Shown: positions 1-9,046 of the stretch, piece by piece | Layout: each line of letters starts with the position of its first letter | Numbering within the stretch: the first letter of the stretch is position 1 | Origin: Xanthobacteraceae bacterium | GTDB lineage: Bacteria > Pseudomonadota > Alphaproteobacteria > Rhizobiales > Xanthobacteraceae | Direction: 5' to 3' | Assembly (NCBI GenBank): GCA_031291445.1 | Contig: JARLJA010000016.1 | Coordinates: 1 to 64,000, forward strand | DNA length: 64,000 nucleotides | The notes under the pieces: model-generated | Databases searched by the model: none | What the model saw: only the letters and a program-made list of their open reading frames with translations | Told to the model about the DNA's origin: nothing | Made by a program: the position numbers and the translations under genes

Positions 1-873
1 CATGGCTTCAGCCGCGGCCGCGAGCGCGCCGCGCGCAGCCTCGCCGGCCATCGCGCCGTCTTCGATCGGAAAGATCGCCAACAGGCCGTCGCCGATGAAT
101 TTCAGGATCTCGCCGCCGTGGTCGGTGACGGCGGCGCCCAGCGCGCCGAAATAGTCGTTGAGCAGCGCGATCACGGCGTCGCGCGGCAGGTGGTCGGACA
201 TGGCGGTGAAGCCGCGCAGGTCACAATACCAGATCACGGCCTCGATGGTTTCGCCGCCACCGCGCTTGACCGCGCCGGCGAGGATGCGCTGGCCCGCCGC
301 GCGGCCGACATAGGCGTCGAGCAGGTAGGTCGCGGTGTCGCGCAGCGAGTGGGTCTCGACGATGCGGGTGAAGGCGAACTGCAGCAGGTACATGCGGTCG
401 AGGTCGCCGCGCGAGAAGCCGCCGGGCGCGTCGGAGACGACGCTGAGGCCGTCGACATGGCCGGTGGAGAACACCAGGGGCAGGGCGACGTAGTCGGTGG
501 CGCCCTCGCGTCGCAGGTCGGCGAGCACCGGCGCGCGGTGTTCGCCGCGATCGAGCCGGAACCGGACCGCCTTCGCCTGCTCGAACACGGGAAGCATCGG
601 GCTGTCGCGGAAGCGCTGCTCCTGCAAGAGGCCGTGCGGCGCGGAGCCGACCGCGACGCCATGGCCGCGGCGCCAGGTGTAGGACTTGCCGGCCACCTCG
701 GGGTGCAGCGTGAACTGGAAATAGGCCAGCCGCGACAGCGGAATGCCGGCCGCCGCGATCTGCTCGCCGGAGGCGGCGATCAGCGCGGCAGTGTCGGTGA
801 TCCGGAACGCCTCGGTGACGAACCAGCGCGCCAGCGGATCATTGTAGACGCGAACGGCGATGTCGTCGTCCAT
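1..873 (-). CDS. Class III adenylate cyclase, C-terminus cut by window edge
   Basis: The reading frame is open for 291 residues from an ATG at 873 down to base 1, with no stop, so the C-terminus lies outside the window. The last ~85 residues form the start of a class III nucleotide cyclase catalytic domain. The first metal-binding Asp is D218 in YCDLRGF, the purine-selecting Lys is K258 and the second metal Asp is D262 in ILKFIGDG. Lys at that position favours adenylate over guanylate cyclase. The N-terminal ~200 residues have no transmembrane segment and no input domain I can name; they probably sense a signal. It would make cAMP from ATP in the cytoplasm. It is divergent from the SDR gene at 1010. 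Confidence 0.85.
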   Translation of the reverse strand, partial: MDDDIAVRVYNDPLARWFVTEAFRITDTAALIAASGEQIAAAGIPLSRLAYFQFTLHPEVAGKSYTWRRGHGVAVGSAPHGLLQEQRFRDSPMLPVFEQAKAVRFRLDRGEHRAPVLADLRREGATDYVALPLVFSTGHVDGLSVVSDAPGGFSRGDLDRMYLLQFAFTRIVETHSLRDTATYLLDAYVGRAAGQRILAGAVKRGGGETIEAVIWYCDLRGFTAMSDHLPRDAVIALLNDYFGALGAAVTDHGGEILKFIGDGLLAIFPIEDGAMAGEAARGALAAAAEAM

Positions 874-1009
874 GGCGCGATCGTACGCCCAACCGCGCTC
901 GCGCGCCCGGGTTTTTCGCCTCCGTTCCCTTCGGCGACGGGCCGTGGCACACTTGTTGCTGCGTTGCGGCGCCTTCCTCGGCAGATCTTTCAGCACAGGG
1001 CCATTCACC

Positions 1010-1867
1010 ATGCGATCCGTCGTCGTCACCGGAACTTCCAGCGGCATCGGCTGGGCCAGCGCCAAGGCGCTGATCGATCACGGCTTCCGCGTCTTCGGCA
1101 GCGTCCGCAAGCAGGCCGATGCCGACCGGCTGGTCGCGGAGTTCGGCGTCAATTTCGTGCCGCTGATCTTCGACGTCACCCGCGAGGCCGCGGTGCAGAC
1201 GGCGGCGGAGACCGTGCGCGCGGCGCTCGGCGGCGAGACCCTGGCCGGGCTCGTCAACAACGCCGGCATCGCGGTGTCGGGGCCGGCGCTGGAATTGCCG
1301 ATCGCCGAGTTCCGGCACCAGTTCGAGGTCAACGTCATCGGCCCCATCATCGTCACCCAGGCCTTCGCGCCGCTGCTCGGCACCGACCCCACGCTCAAGG
1401 GCGCGCCGGGGCGCATCGTCATGATCAGCTCGGTCGCCGGCCAGAACGGCAATCCGATGACGTCGCCCTACTGCGCTTCGAAATTCGCCATCGAGGGATT
1501 CTCCGAAAGCCTGCGCCGCGAACTGATGCTGTTCGGCATCGACGTCATCGTCGTCGGTCCCGGCGCGATCAAGACGCCGATCTGGGACAAGGCGGACGCT
1601 GCGGATTTCGCCCGCTATGCCAATACGCCCTACGGCCCGGTGCTGCAGCGGCTGGAAACGGTGATGGCAGGCCTGCAGCAGAGCGCGCTGCCGGTGGAGA
1701 AGGTCGGCGCGCTGGTGCACGATGCGCTCACCGTGCCGCAGCCCAAGGTGCGCTACACCATCTCGCCGACGCCGGCGCTGGTGCTGATGATGAAATACCT
1801 GCCCAAGCGCTGGACCGACCGCATGGTCGCCAAGCGGGTCGGCATCGTGCCGCTGCCGCGCACCTGA
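1010..1867 (+). CDS. Short-chain dehydrogenase/reductase (SDR)
   Basis: Classical SDR of 285 residues. The N-terminal dinucleotide-binding motif is TGTSSGIG (residues 7-14), followed by NNAG, a catalytic Ser in MISSVAG and the Y154-x3-K158 pair in SPYCASKFAIEGF. Length and layout fit NAD(P)-dependent oxidoreductases of the retinol/hydroxysteroid dehydrogenase-like subgroup; the substrate cannot be read from sequence. The frame is open upstream, but the ATG at 1010 gives the start expected from the family, placing the nucleotide-binding strand at the extreme N-terminus. It appears monocistronic, divergent from the cyclase. Confidence 0.88.
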   Translation: MRSVVVTGTSSGIGWASAKALIDHGFRVFGSVRKQADADRLVAEFGVNFVPLIFDVTREAAVQTAAETVRAALGGETLAGLVNNAGIAVSGPALELPIAEFRHQFEVNVIGPIIVTQAFAPLLGTDPTLKGAPGRIVMISSVAGQNGNPMTSPYCASKFAIEGFSESLRRELMLFGIDVIVVGPGAIKTPIWDKADAADFARYANTPYGPVLQRLETVMAGLQQSALPVEKVGALVHDALTVPQPKVRYTISPTPALVLMMKYLPKRWTDRMVAKRVGIVPLPRT

Positions 1868-2022
1868 CCGCGGCGAACACCGCGGCCGGTTCGCCGCGAT
1901 CTGTTGCAGATTTATGACCGTTCCATTACGGTTCCGCGACACGGTCCGAGCCGGACCGGCCGTGCACCTCCTGGCTGCCGCCAGCTTCGGGTCCCACCCC
2001 TGCCGGATCCGACACCGCCGCC

Positions 2023-3771
2023 ATGGCGCCACTGCCGAACCCGGAATTGCCCGGTCCGGGATTGCCGACACCGGGTCTGCCCGACGGCCCGCCCGCGGTG
2101 CCGGCCGCCGCCGCCGGCGTCGCGGTCTGGCGCTGGCTCGCGGTCGCGGCTCCCCACCTCGCCGCCGCCGCCGTGATGCTGCAGACCGAGACCGATGTGC
2201 TGTCGCGGCTCGGCTTCGCGCTGTCCTGGGGGCTCGTCAACTTCGTCTTTGTCGCGGCGCTGCGCCGGCCGGCGCTGTCGGGCGCGCTGTCGCTCACCCT
2301 GGTGGTGATCCTGATCCTGATGTCGCGGCTCAAGCACGACGTCGTGCAGATGACCGCCAATTTCGTCGACCTCATGGTGATCGATCGCGACACCATCGCC
2401 TTCCTGTTCACGATCTTTCCCAACCTGCGCTGGTCGGCGATCGGGGCTGCCATGGCGCTGCTGCCGCTGATGTACGCGTTGTGGTGGCTCGATCCGTTCC
2501 GGATCCGCCGGCTGCCGGCGCTGGCGCTGGCGCTCGGCTGCCTCGCCGCGCTGGTGGCGACGGCCAAGACATGGCCCGACGAAGCCTGGCGCGGCTACTA
2601 CGACGACGGCTACGTCTCGAAATTCGCCCGCTCCGGCGTCACCGCGGTGTCGGATTTCATTCGTTACGGCTTCATGGACTCCGATGCGGTGGCGACGCCG
2701 CCGCTGAAGCTGCCGCTGGTCGACGCCTGCCATCCCGCCGGCCGGCGGCCGAACATCATCCTGATCCACGACGAGTCGAGCTTCGACCTGCGCGCCGCGC
2801 CGGGCGTGAAGGTGCCGGAAGGCTACGGCGCCCATTTCCTGTCGTTCGATGGCCGGGAGCGCAAGTTCCTGGCCGAGAGCAATGGCGGGCCGAGCTGGTT
2901 CACCGAATACAACGTGCTGGCGGGGCTGTCGTCGCGCTCGTTCGGCCCGTTCGCCTATTTCGTCACCCGCATCGCGTCGAGCCGGGTGACGCGCGGGCTG
3001 CCGCTGGCGCTGCGCCGCTGCGGCTACGCCACCGTCTCGCTCTACCCCGCCTTCAGCGGATTCATGAGCGCGCAGGCGTTCCAGACCACGACCGGGGTCG
3101 AGGAATTCTACGACGCCGGCGCGCTGGGCGCCAACGGGATCGAGCCCGACAGCTTCTTCTACGACAAGGCGACCGCGCTGCTCGGCGGCCGCAAGGCGAC
3201 GCAGCCCGTCTTCATGTTCGTCTACCTCGCCGCCAATCACTTTCCGTGGGGAATTCGCTTCCGGCCCGAGCTGACGCCGGCGTGGCGCGGCCCCGGCAAC
3301 CAGAGCCCGGACGTCGACGAATACCTGCGGCGCCAGACGATGAGCGCGCACGACTACCGCGGCTTCGTCGCCCAGCTCAAGGCGCGCTTTCCCGGCGAGC
3401 CGTTCCTGATCGTGCGTTACGGCGACCACCAGCCGGAATTCTCGCCGCAGCTGCTGGGTCCCGGCCTCAGCGAGGCCGAGATCGGCGAGCGGCTGATGAG
3501 CTACGACCCGCGCTACTACGCCACCTACTACGCGCTCGACGCCATCAACTTCACGCCGTCGGCGAGCGCGACCGCGATGGACACCATCGACGGCGCCTAC
3601 CTGCCGCTGGTGGTGCAGGAGACGGCGGGACTGCCGCTCGATGCCAGCTTCGAGGAGCAGAAGGCGATCATGCTGCGCTGCGCCGGCGTGTTCTACGGCT
3701 GCCGCGACGGCGCCGAGGCGCGGCGCTTCAACCGGCTGCTGATCGACGCCGGATTCATCAAGGGACTGTAG
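2023..3771 (+). CDS. Inner-membrane sulfatase-like (alkaline phosphatase superfamily) protein
   Basis: 582 residues. The N-terminal ~180 residues contain about five hydrophobic segments. After them comes a sulfatase/LtaS-type ectodomain starting at RPNIILIHDESSFD, with further metal-site motifs NHFPW and RYGDHQPEF near the C-terminus. This architecture is that of membrane phosphoglycerol, phosphoethanolamine or other headgroup transferases and sulfatases acting in the periplasm on envelope glycans or lipids. Acceptor and donor cannot be assigned. The first ~30 residues are Pro-rich and may be wrongly included in the start. No operon partner is evident; the following gene is a small basic protein 150 bp downstream. 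Confidence 0.78.
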   Translation: MAPLPNPELPGPGLPTPGLPDGPPAVPAAAAGVAVWRWLAVAAPHLAAAAVMLQTETDVLSRLGFALSWGLVNFVFVAALRRPALSGALSLTLVVILILMSRLKHDVVQMTANFVDLMVIDRDTIAFLFTIFPNLRWSAIGAAMALLPLMYALWWLDPFRIRRLPALALALGCLAALVATAKTWPDEAWRGYYDDGYVSKFARSGVTAVSDFIRYGFMDSDAVATPPLKLPLVDACHPAGRRPNIILIHDESSFDLRAAPGVKVPEGYGAHFLSFDGRERKFLAESNGGPSWFTEYNVLAGLSSRSFGPFAYFVTRIASSRVTRGLPLALRRCGYATVSLYPAFSGFMSAQAFQTTTGVEEFYDAGALGANGIEPDSFFYDKATALLGGRKATQPVFMFVYLAANHFPWGIRFRPELTPAWRGPGNQSPDVDEYLRRQTMSAHDYRGFVAQLKARFPGEPFLIVRYGDHQPEFSPQLLGPGLSEAEIGERLMSYDPRYYATYYALDAINFTPSASATAMDTIDGAYLPLVVQETAGLPLDASFEEQKAIMLRCAGVFYGCRDGAEARRFNRLLIDAGFIKGL

Positions 3772-3922
3772 GGATTTCCTAGGGAACGCGGCGGTGGCCT
3801 GATAGGATGGCATCGACCGGCTGGACCGGACACATCGTATCGCGCGCGACTGCTGAAGGCGACGGCCGCCCCGATCGGATCCGGGGCGCGAGGCCGCCGG
3901 GTCGCGCGCCAAGGAGAACACC

Positions 3923-4072
3923 ATGGCCAAGGGTCAGTTGAAGGGCAACAAGGAAGCCAAGAAGCCGAAGGCCGACAAGAACACGCCCAAGAGCGGCGGC
4001 TCGGCCTACAAGCTGTCACAGGGCAAGGGCGCGGCGACGATCAATCCGTTCGCCAACGCGAAGAAGTCGTAG
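3923..4072 (+). CDS. Small Lys-rich basic protein (49 aa)
   Basis: A 49-residue ORF that opens with ATG at 3923 after a strong ribosome binding site (AAGGAGA, 3911-3917) and ends with TAG at 4072. The product is very rich in Lys, Asn, Gly and Ala (MAKGQLKGNKEAKKPKADKN at the start) and has no hydrophobic segment, so it should be cytoplasmic, disordered and positively charged. It could bind nucleic acid or ribosomes, but no function is known to me. The good Shine-Dalgarno, codon use matching neighbours and clean stop support a real gene; similar short Lys-rich proteins occur in related rhizobia (from memory, not checked). Confidence 0.6.
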   Translation: MAKGQLKGNKEAKKPKADKNTPKSGGSAYKLSQGKGAATINPFANAKKS

Positions 4073-4134
4073 GCCTCGGATCGACAATTCGACGAGCTTT
4101 TTCACGCCAGCTGACCTGGCGCGATAGCTGCTTT

Positions 4135-4298
4135 CGTCATGGCCGGGCAGCGCGATCCGTCTTCGACGGATCGCCAGGACTAAGGTCACCCGGCCATCCA
4201 CGCTTCCCTTGATGCGAAGGCCGCGAAAGCGTGGACACGCGGGTCAAGTTTACAGCCGGACCGGCCGAAGGCCGGATCCGGTTGCCCGCGTGTGACGC
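4135..4298. repeat. Dispersed palindromic repeat, copy a, with nested hairpin element
   Basis: A copy of the dispersed intergenic repeat family: starts CGTCATGGCCGGGC, then a GTGGACACGCGGGTCAAG half and a closing CCCGCGTGTGACG. The first arm is interrupted at about 4149-4187 by a smaller element (CGCGATCCGTCTTCGACGGA and flank, ending AGGACTAAGGT) that also occurs in copies c and h. It occupies most of the 4073-4395 intergenic stretch. Confidence 0.75.
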
Positions 4299-4395
4299 CG
4301 AGAAGTGCGCAACCTCCCGCCGCTATCGCCATTCTGCCTTCACAGAGTATGCCTAGCATGCCGGCGTGGGGCTTTCGCGGCAGTATGGAGCAGGC

Positions 4396-6012
4396 ATGAC
4401 GGACCTCTTTGTTTTTCGCAACGTCCTCCTTCGCAACGCTATCGACCGCCGCAGCCTGCTGAAATCCGCCGCCGCCGGCGGCCTGCTGACGACGTGGCCG
4501 CTGCTGGGCGCGGCGCCGGCGCGGGCGCAGGTCAAGAGCAATCCCTTCACCCTCGGCATCGCCTCGGGCGATCCCGCGCCGGACGGCTTCGTGATCTGGA
4601 CCCGGCTGGCGCCGGAACCGCTGGAGGCGCGCGGCGGCATGGCCGAGGCGCCGGTCGAGGTGACGTGGCAGGTCGCGACCGATCCGGCGATGGCGCAGGT
4701 GGTGCGCGACGGCACCGCGGTCGCGCGCATCGAGGTCGCCCACAGCGTGCACGTCGAACTCGCCGGCCTCGATCCCGGCCGCGACTATTTCTACCGCTTC
4801 CGCGCCGGCGATGCCGAGAGCACGGTCGGCCGCGCCCGCACCCTGCCGGCGCCGGGCTCGAGCGTCGCCGAGCTGCGCTTCGCTGCCGCCGGCTGCCAGG
4901 CCTGGGAAGGCGGCTACTACACCGCGTGGCGCGGCATCGCCGACGACCACCTCGATTTCGTGTTCCACTACGGCGACTACATCTACGAGCGGCCCTATGT
5001 CGGCAGCTTCCGCGGCCAGGCGCTGCCGCGCACCCTGCCGCAGGATTTTCCGACCTGCTTCACGCTCACCGACTATCGCCGCCGCTACGCGCTCTACAAG
5101 ACCGATCCCGACCTGCAGGCCGCGCACGCCTCGTGTCCGTTCGTCGTGAGCTTCGACGACCACGAGGTCGCCGACAACTGGGCGGCGACGACCGATCCCA
5201 AGGACACCCCGGCGGAGGCATTCCTGGTGCGCCGCGCCGCCGCGTTCCAGGCCTGGTACGAACACATGCCGGTGCGCCGCGCGGTGATGCCCTACGGTCC
5301 CGACGTGCTGGCCTATCGCCGCTTTTCGGTCGGAACCCTGGCCGACGTCGCGGTGCTCGATACCCGGCAGTATCGCTCGAAGCAGGCCTGCGGCGACGGT
5401 TTCAAGGCGCACTGCGCCGAGGCCGACGATGCCGCGCGCACCATGATGGGCGCGCGCCAGGAGGCCTGGCTCGCGGAAGGTTTGCGCACCGGTTCCGCGA
5501 CCTGGCGGGTGCTGGCGCAGCAGGTGCTGTTCGCCCATTTCGATTGGCGCGCCTATCCCTGGGTGCCCGACGCCGACGGTCCGGCCGTCGACCTCGACGC
5601 CTGGGACGGCGCCAGCGCGGCGCGCGACCGCATCATGGCGATGTGGCGCGACGCCAAGGCGCAGAACCCGGTGGTGCTCAGCGGCGACGTCCATCGTGGC
5701 CTCGCCCTCGACCTGCGCGCCGACTGGCGCGATCCGGCCTCGCCGTGTCTCGGGGTCGAGTTTCTCGGCACCTCGATCTCGTCGGGCGGCGACGGCAATG
5801 CCGAGAGCACCAACGTGCAGAAGCTCTACGCGGAGAATCCGCACCTGAAGTACATCAACGAACTGCGCGGCTATCACCGCCACACGGTGACGCCGCGGCA
5901 GTGGCGGGCCGATTTCCGCGTGGTCGAGCGCATCTCGACGCCGGGCCTGCCGGTGACGACGGCCAAGTCGTTCGTGGTCGAGGCCGGCAGGCCGGGCCTG
6001 GTCGACGCCTGA
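4396..6012 (+). CDS. phoD: Alkaline phosphatase D / PhoD-like phosphodiesterase, Tat-exported
   Basis: 538 residues from the ATG at 4396, which has GGAGCAGG just upstream; the longer start at 4366 has no such site. The N-terminus carries a twin-arginine signal (DRRSLLKSAAAGG... ending at ARAQ), as is usual for PhoD, which is folded with metals before export. A PhoD N-terminal beta domain (FTLGIASGDPAPDGFVIWTR) is followed by the metallophosphatase core with FHYGDYIYE, FDDHEVADNW, LDTRQYR and VVLSGDVHRG. Expected role: periplasmic Ca/Fe-dependent hydrolysis of phosphate mono/diesters for phosphate scavenging. No Pho box was identified with confidence upstream. Confidence 0.9.
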   Translation: MTDLFVFRNVLLRNAIDRRSLLKSAAAGGLLTTWPLLGAAPARAQVKSNPFTLGIASGDPAPDGFVIWTRLAPEPLEARGGMAEAPVEVTWQVATDPAMAQVVRDGTAVARIEVAHSVHVELAGLDPGRDYFYRFRAGDAESTVGRARTLPAPGSSVAELRFAAAGCQAWEGGYYTAWRGIADDHLDFVFHYGDYIYERPYVGSFRGQALPRTLPQDFPTCFTLTDYRRRYALYKTDPDLQAAHASCPFVVSFDDHEVADNWAATTDPKDTPAEAFLVRRAAAFQAWYEHMPVRRAVMPYGPDVLAYRRFSVGTLADVAVLDTRQYRSKQACGDGFKAHCAEADDAARTMMGARQEAWLAEGLRTGSATWRVLAQQVLFAHFDWRAYPWVPDADGPAVDLDAWDGASAARDRIMAMWRDAKAQNPVVLSGDVHRGLALDLRADWRDPASPCLGVEFLGTSISSGGDGNAESTNVQKLYAENPHLKYINELRGYHRHTVTPRQWRADFRVVERISTPGLPVTTAKSFVVEAGRPGLVDA

Positions 6013-6024
6013 TGGAAGAGTTCG

Positions 6025-6123
6025 TCAGAACCGCGCCAACACGTCGGACCACAACGCGATCGCCGCGATGAAGAGGGTGACGGAAGCGAGCGAGGCGGCT
6101 TCTTCGATCAGGCTGAAAAACAT
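6025..6123 (-). CDS. Possible 32-aa single-span membrane peptide
   Basis: A short ORF read from ATG at 6123 to a stop at 6025-6027 encodes MFFSLIEEAASLASVTLFIA followed by IALWSDVLARF. It has one hydrophobic helix with an acidic N-terminal turn. Small peptides of this type are common in related bacteria but usually unannotated. There is no strong ribosome binding site, and the frame remains open upstream to 6279, so the call is tentative. It is convergent with phoD, 12 bp from its stop codon. Confidence 0.35.
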   Translation of the reverse strand: MFFSLIEEAASLASVTLFIAAIALWSDVLARF

Positions 6124-6646
6124 TGCACGCAATCCTTCGACGCAGGGCAAACGATCGTGGCGGATGCCACGCGGACAGGTTTGCAGCTTCCGTGCCAGCG
6201 CGATCGCCCCGTGACACCAAGGGTTTGCAGGCGGACTAGGGATTTCTTCACTACGATCGCGACCCACCCGACCCGGCAAGCGGGAAAATTATTCCCGGTC
6301 GCGCAATGGCGACGGCTTACGGATGGCTCCGACCGTCGCGGTCGCGAGGCCGCCCGGCATCACACGCATCCACAATACTTACCGCGATACCGCGGACGCG
6401 ATCGGCGGCGCTGCCGGCGCCGGCCCGGTGAACCGGCGAACGACGTCGGTCGCGGTCGAGGCAGTCCCTGCGTACCGCCTGTCAGTATTCGACTACTGCG
6501 GAGGTCGGATCGTCGGCGTAGTAAGCGCGGCATCGCGTTAACCTGGTCGCCGGGAAAATATGATCATGATCATCCTGATGCGGAAGCGGTGAGGGTTGGT
6601 GCGGGCGCCGAAGGTATCGGACGCATGCTCGACGCAAGGGGAGACC
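6124..6646. other. Intergenic region with two perfect inverted repeats
   Basis: No convincing gene is seen in these ~520 bases. They contain a perfect inverted repeat CGGGAA-N5-TTCCCG at 6281-6297 and a perfect 12-bp palindrome TGATCATGATCA at 6561-6572, about 75 bp upstream of the PAS-GGDEF-EAL gene. Either could be a protein-binding site; no factor is assigned. Confidence 0.4.
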
Positions 6647-9010
6647 ATGACCACCGACGATCAGAGGCTGTCTCGCGAGGCGTGGCGACGGCGGGATCGC
6701 GACCCGTCGGGGCATCTCCGCGTGGGCGCCATCGCCGCCGCCGGCTGCACCCTCCTCGCGGTGCCTTGGATGTTCGACGACGCAAGCCTTGCGGGGCTGC
6801 GTCTGCCCGGGTCCGGTATCGCCATCGTGGCCACGGCGGTGGTCGCGCTCTTCATTGCCACCAGCGTGGTCGCGCTGCTGTGGCAGCGCTGGCGCCTGAA
6901 CGACGCGCTGACCGAGATCAGCCTGAACGACTATCTGAGCCGCGTGGCCGAGGCGCTGCCGGGTACGCTGCTGTCGTTCAGGACGAGTCCGGACGGCGGT
7001 ATTTCGGTGCCTTACGCGTCGAAGAACATGAAGGAGATCGTCGGCCTCGAGCCCGGGTTGCTGGCGCATGGCGCGGGAGAACTGTTTGCCCGCATTCATC
7101 CCGATGATCTCGATCGGGTGCTGGGCGACATCAGCCAGTCGGCGAAAACGCTCGCGCTGCTGCGGATGGAATTCAGGATGACCGTGGCCGAGCGCGGCGA
7201 GATCTGGATCGAGTGCCGCGCCATGCCGGAGCGCGAGGCCACCGGCGACGTCCTGTTCCACGGTTTCGCGCTCGACGTCACCGACCGCAAGCACGCCGAG
7301 GACCGGCTGCGGCTCGCCTCGACGGTCTTCACCAGTTCGCATGACGGCATCATCCTGACCGATCGCGACCGCCGCATCATCGCCGCCAATCCGGCGTTCT
7401 CCGCCATCACCGGCTATTCCGAACAGGAGGCGATCGGGCAGACGCCGCACCTGCTCCGGTCCGGACGACAAGACGACGCCTTCTATCGTGGGATGTGGAA
7501 CGCGATCGCGGGCAGCGGCTACTGGCAGGGCGAGATCTGGAACCGGCGCAAGTGCGGCGAGGTCTATCCGGAATGGATGACGATCAGCGAGGTTCGCAAC
7601 CAGGCCGGGGAGATCAGCAATTACGTGGCGACCTTCGCCGACATCTCGCGGCTGAAGCGGTCGGAGGCCGAGGTCGAACACCTCGCCTCCCATGACCCGC
7701 TGACCGGTCTTCCCAACCGCGCCGCGCTCGGGCTCGAACTGGGACGCCGTCTGGCGCGGGCCGGTTCGGACGGCGGCATGGGCGCCGTGATCCTGCTCGA
7801 CCTCGATCGCTTCCGCATCGTCAACGACAGCTGCGGGCATGGCACCGGCGACAGGCTTCTGAAGCTGGTGGCGGAGCGGCTCAAGGCCCGCACCGGCGCC
7901 GCCGACGTGGTGGCCTGCAGCGGCGGCGACCGTTTCATGGTGCTGCTGGGCGCGATCGAGACCCGCGCCGCGGCTGGCGAGCAGGCGGGCCGGCTGCGCG
8001 CGGCGCTGGCCGAGCCGTTCGTGCTCGAGGACGGCCAGACCCGCTATGTCGGCGCCAGCTTCGGCATCTCGGTGTTCCCCGAGGATGGCGGCGATGCCGA
8101 CGGCCTGATGCAGCAGGCCGGCGCGGCGCTGAACCATGCCAAGGCCTCGGGCGGCAACGCCATCTGCTTCTACAGCTCGATCTTCACCGACAATGCGGTG
8201 GCGCGGATCGAACTCGAGACCGACCTGCGGCGCGCGCTCGAGAACGACGAGTTCGTCCTGCAGTATCAGCCGCTGGTGTCGATCACCGACCGGCGGATCA
8301 AGGGCGTCGAGGCCCTGATCCGCTGGCGTACGCCGGGCGGCGGCCTGATGCCGCCGGGGCTGTTCATTCCGGTCGCCGAGGAGACCGGACTCATCATCCC
8401 GCTCGGCGAGTGGGTGCTGCGCGCCGCCTGCCGGCAGATGATGGCGTGGCGCGGCGCCGGCGTCATGCTCGACTGCATCGCGGTCAACCTGTCGCCGGCA
8501 CAGTTCAACGATCCGCTGCTGACCCAGCGCGTCAGCGACATCCTGGAGGTGACCGGCCTGCCGCCGCATTGTCTCGAGATCGAAATCACCGAGGGCGCAC
8601 TGCTCGGCTCCGGCGACGAGGTCGCCGCTCGCCTGACGCGGCTCAAGGACCTCGGCGTGCGGCTGGCGATCGACGATTTCGGCACCGGTTATTCGTCGCT
8701 GGCCTACCTGAAGCGGTTTCCGATCGACAAGCTCAAGATCGACCGCAGCTTCATCAACGGCCTGCCCGACGACGGCGCCGACGCCAAGATCATCCACGCG
8801 GTGATCGAGATGGGCCGCAGCCTCAGGCTCGAGGTCCTGGCGGAAGGCGTCGAGACCGAAGCCCAGCTCGCGTTGCTGCGGCAGCAGGGCTGCGACACCG
8901 CCCAGGGCTTCCTGTTCGGCGCCGCCTCCGAGCCCGAGACGATCGCCGCGCTGGCGAAGGGGCCGCTGGGGCGCCCCGCGCCGGTGCGCGGCCGCCTCAA
9001 GACGAACTGA
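6647..9010 (+). CDS. Membrane PAS-GGDEF-EAL cyclic-di-GMP phosphodiesterase
   Basis: 787 residues from ATG 6647, which follows AAGGGGAG; the upstream GTG at 6596 lacks such a site. Two hydrophobic helices lie near residues 22-45 and 55-80, followed by a PAS domain (about 100-220), a second PAS with PAC (about 230-345), GGDEF (about 350-515) and EAL (about 520-780). The GGDEF signature is degenerate (S-GGDRF, residues 425-430), so diguanylate cyclase activity is doubtful and the domain may only bind GTP. The EAL motif is intact (E555 in GVEALIRWR), as are DDFGTGYSSL and LKIDRSFI. Expected role: c-di-GMP hydrolysis in response to a PAS-sensed signal. Confidence 0.9.
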   Translation: MTTDDQRLSREAWRRRDRDPSGHLRVGAIAAAGCTLLAVPWMFDDASLAGLRLPGSGIAIVATAVVALFIATSVVALLWQRWRLNDALTEISLNDYLSRVAEALPGTLLSFRTSPDGGISVPYASKNMKEIVGLEPGLLAHGAGELFARIHPDDLDRVLGDISQSAKTLALLRMEFRMTVAERGEIWIECRAMPEREATGDVLFHGFALDVTDRKHAEDRLRLASTVFTSSHDGIILTDRDRRIIAANPAFSAITGYSEQEAIGQTPHLLRSGRQDDAFYRGMWNAIAGSGYWQGEIWNRRKCGEVYPEWMTISEVRNQAGEISNYVATFADISRLKRSEAEVEHLASHDPLTGLPNRAALGLELGRRLARAGSDGGMGAVILLDLDRFRIVNDSCGHGTGDRLLKLVAERLKARTGAADVVACSGGDRFMVLLGAIETRAAAGEQAGRLRAALAEPFVLEDGQTRYVGASFGISVFPEDGGDADGLMQQAGAALNHAKASGGNAICFYSSIFTDNAVARIELETDLRRALENDEFVLQYQPLVSITDRRIKGVEALIRWRTPGGGLMPPGLFIPVAEETGLIIPLGEWVLRAACRQMMAWRGAGVMLDCIAVNLSPAQFNDPLLTQRVSDILEVTGLPPHCLEIEITEGALLGSGDEVAARLTRLKDLGVRLAIDDFGTGYSSLAYLKRFPIDKLKIDRSFINGLPDDGADAKIIHAVIEMGRSLRLEVLAEGVETEAQLALLRQQGCDTAQGFLFGAASEPETIAALAKGPLGRPAPVRGRLKTN

Positions 9011-9046
9011 CGTCTTGCGATCGGCGCGCGAGACGAGGCGCCGTCG

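Noticed and set aside
118..1917. Long plus-strand open frame overlapping the cyclase and SDR genes
   Set aside because: It is a shadow of the minus-strand cyclase and of the SDR in another frame: Arg/Gly/Ala-rich with no domain, whereas both real genes show full motifs.
6482..8797. 771-codon minus-strand frame opposite the GGDEF-EAL gene
   Set aside because: Antisense shadow of a gene with all PAS, GGDEF and EAL motifs.
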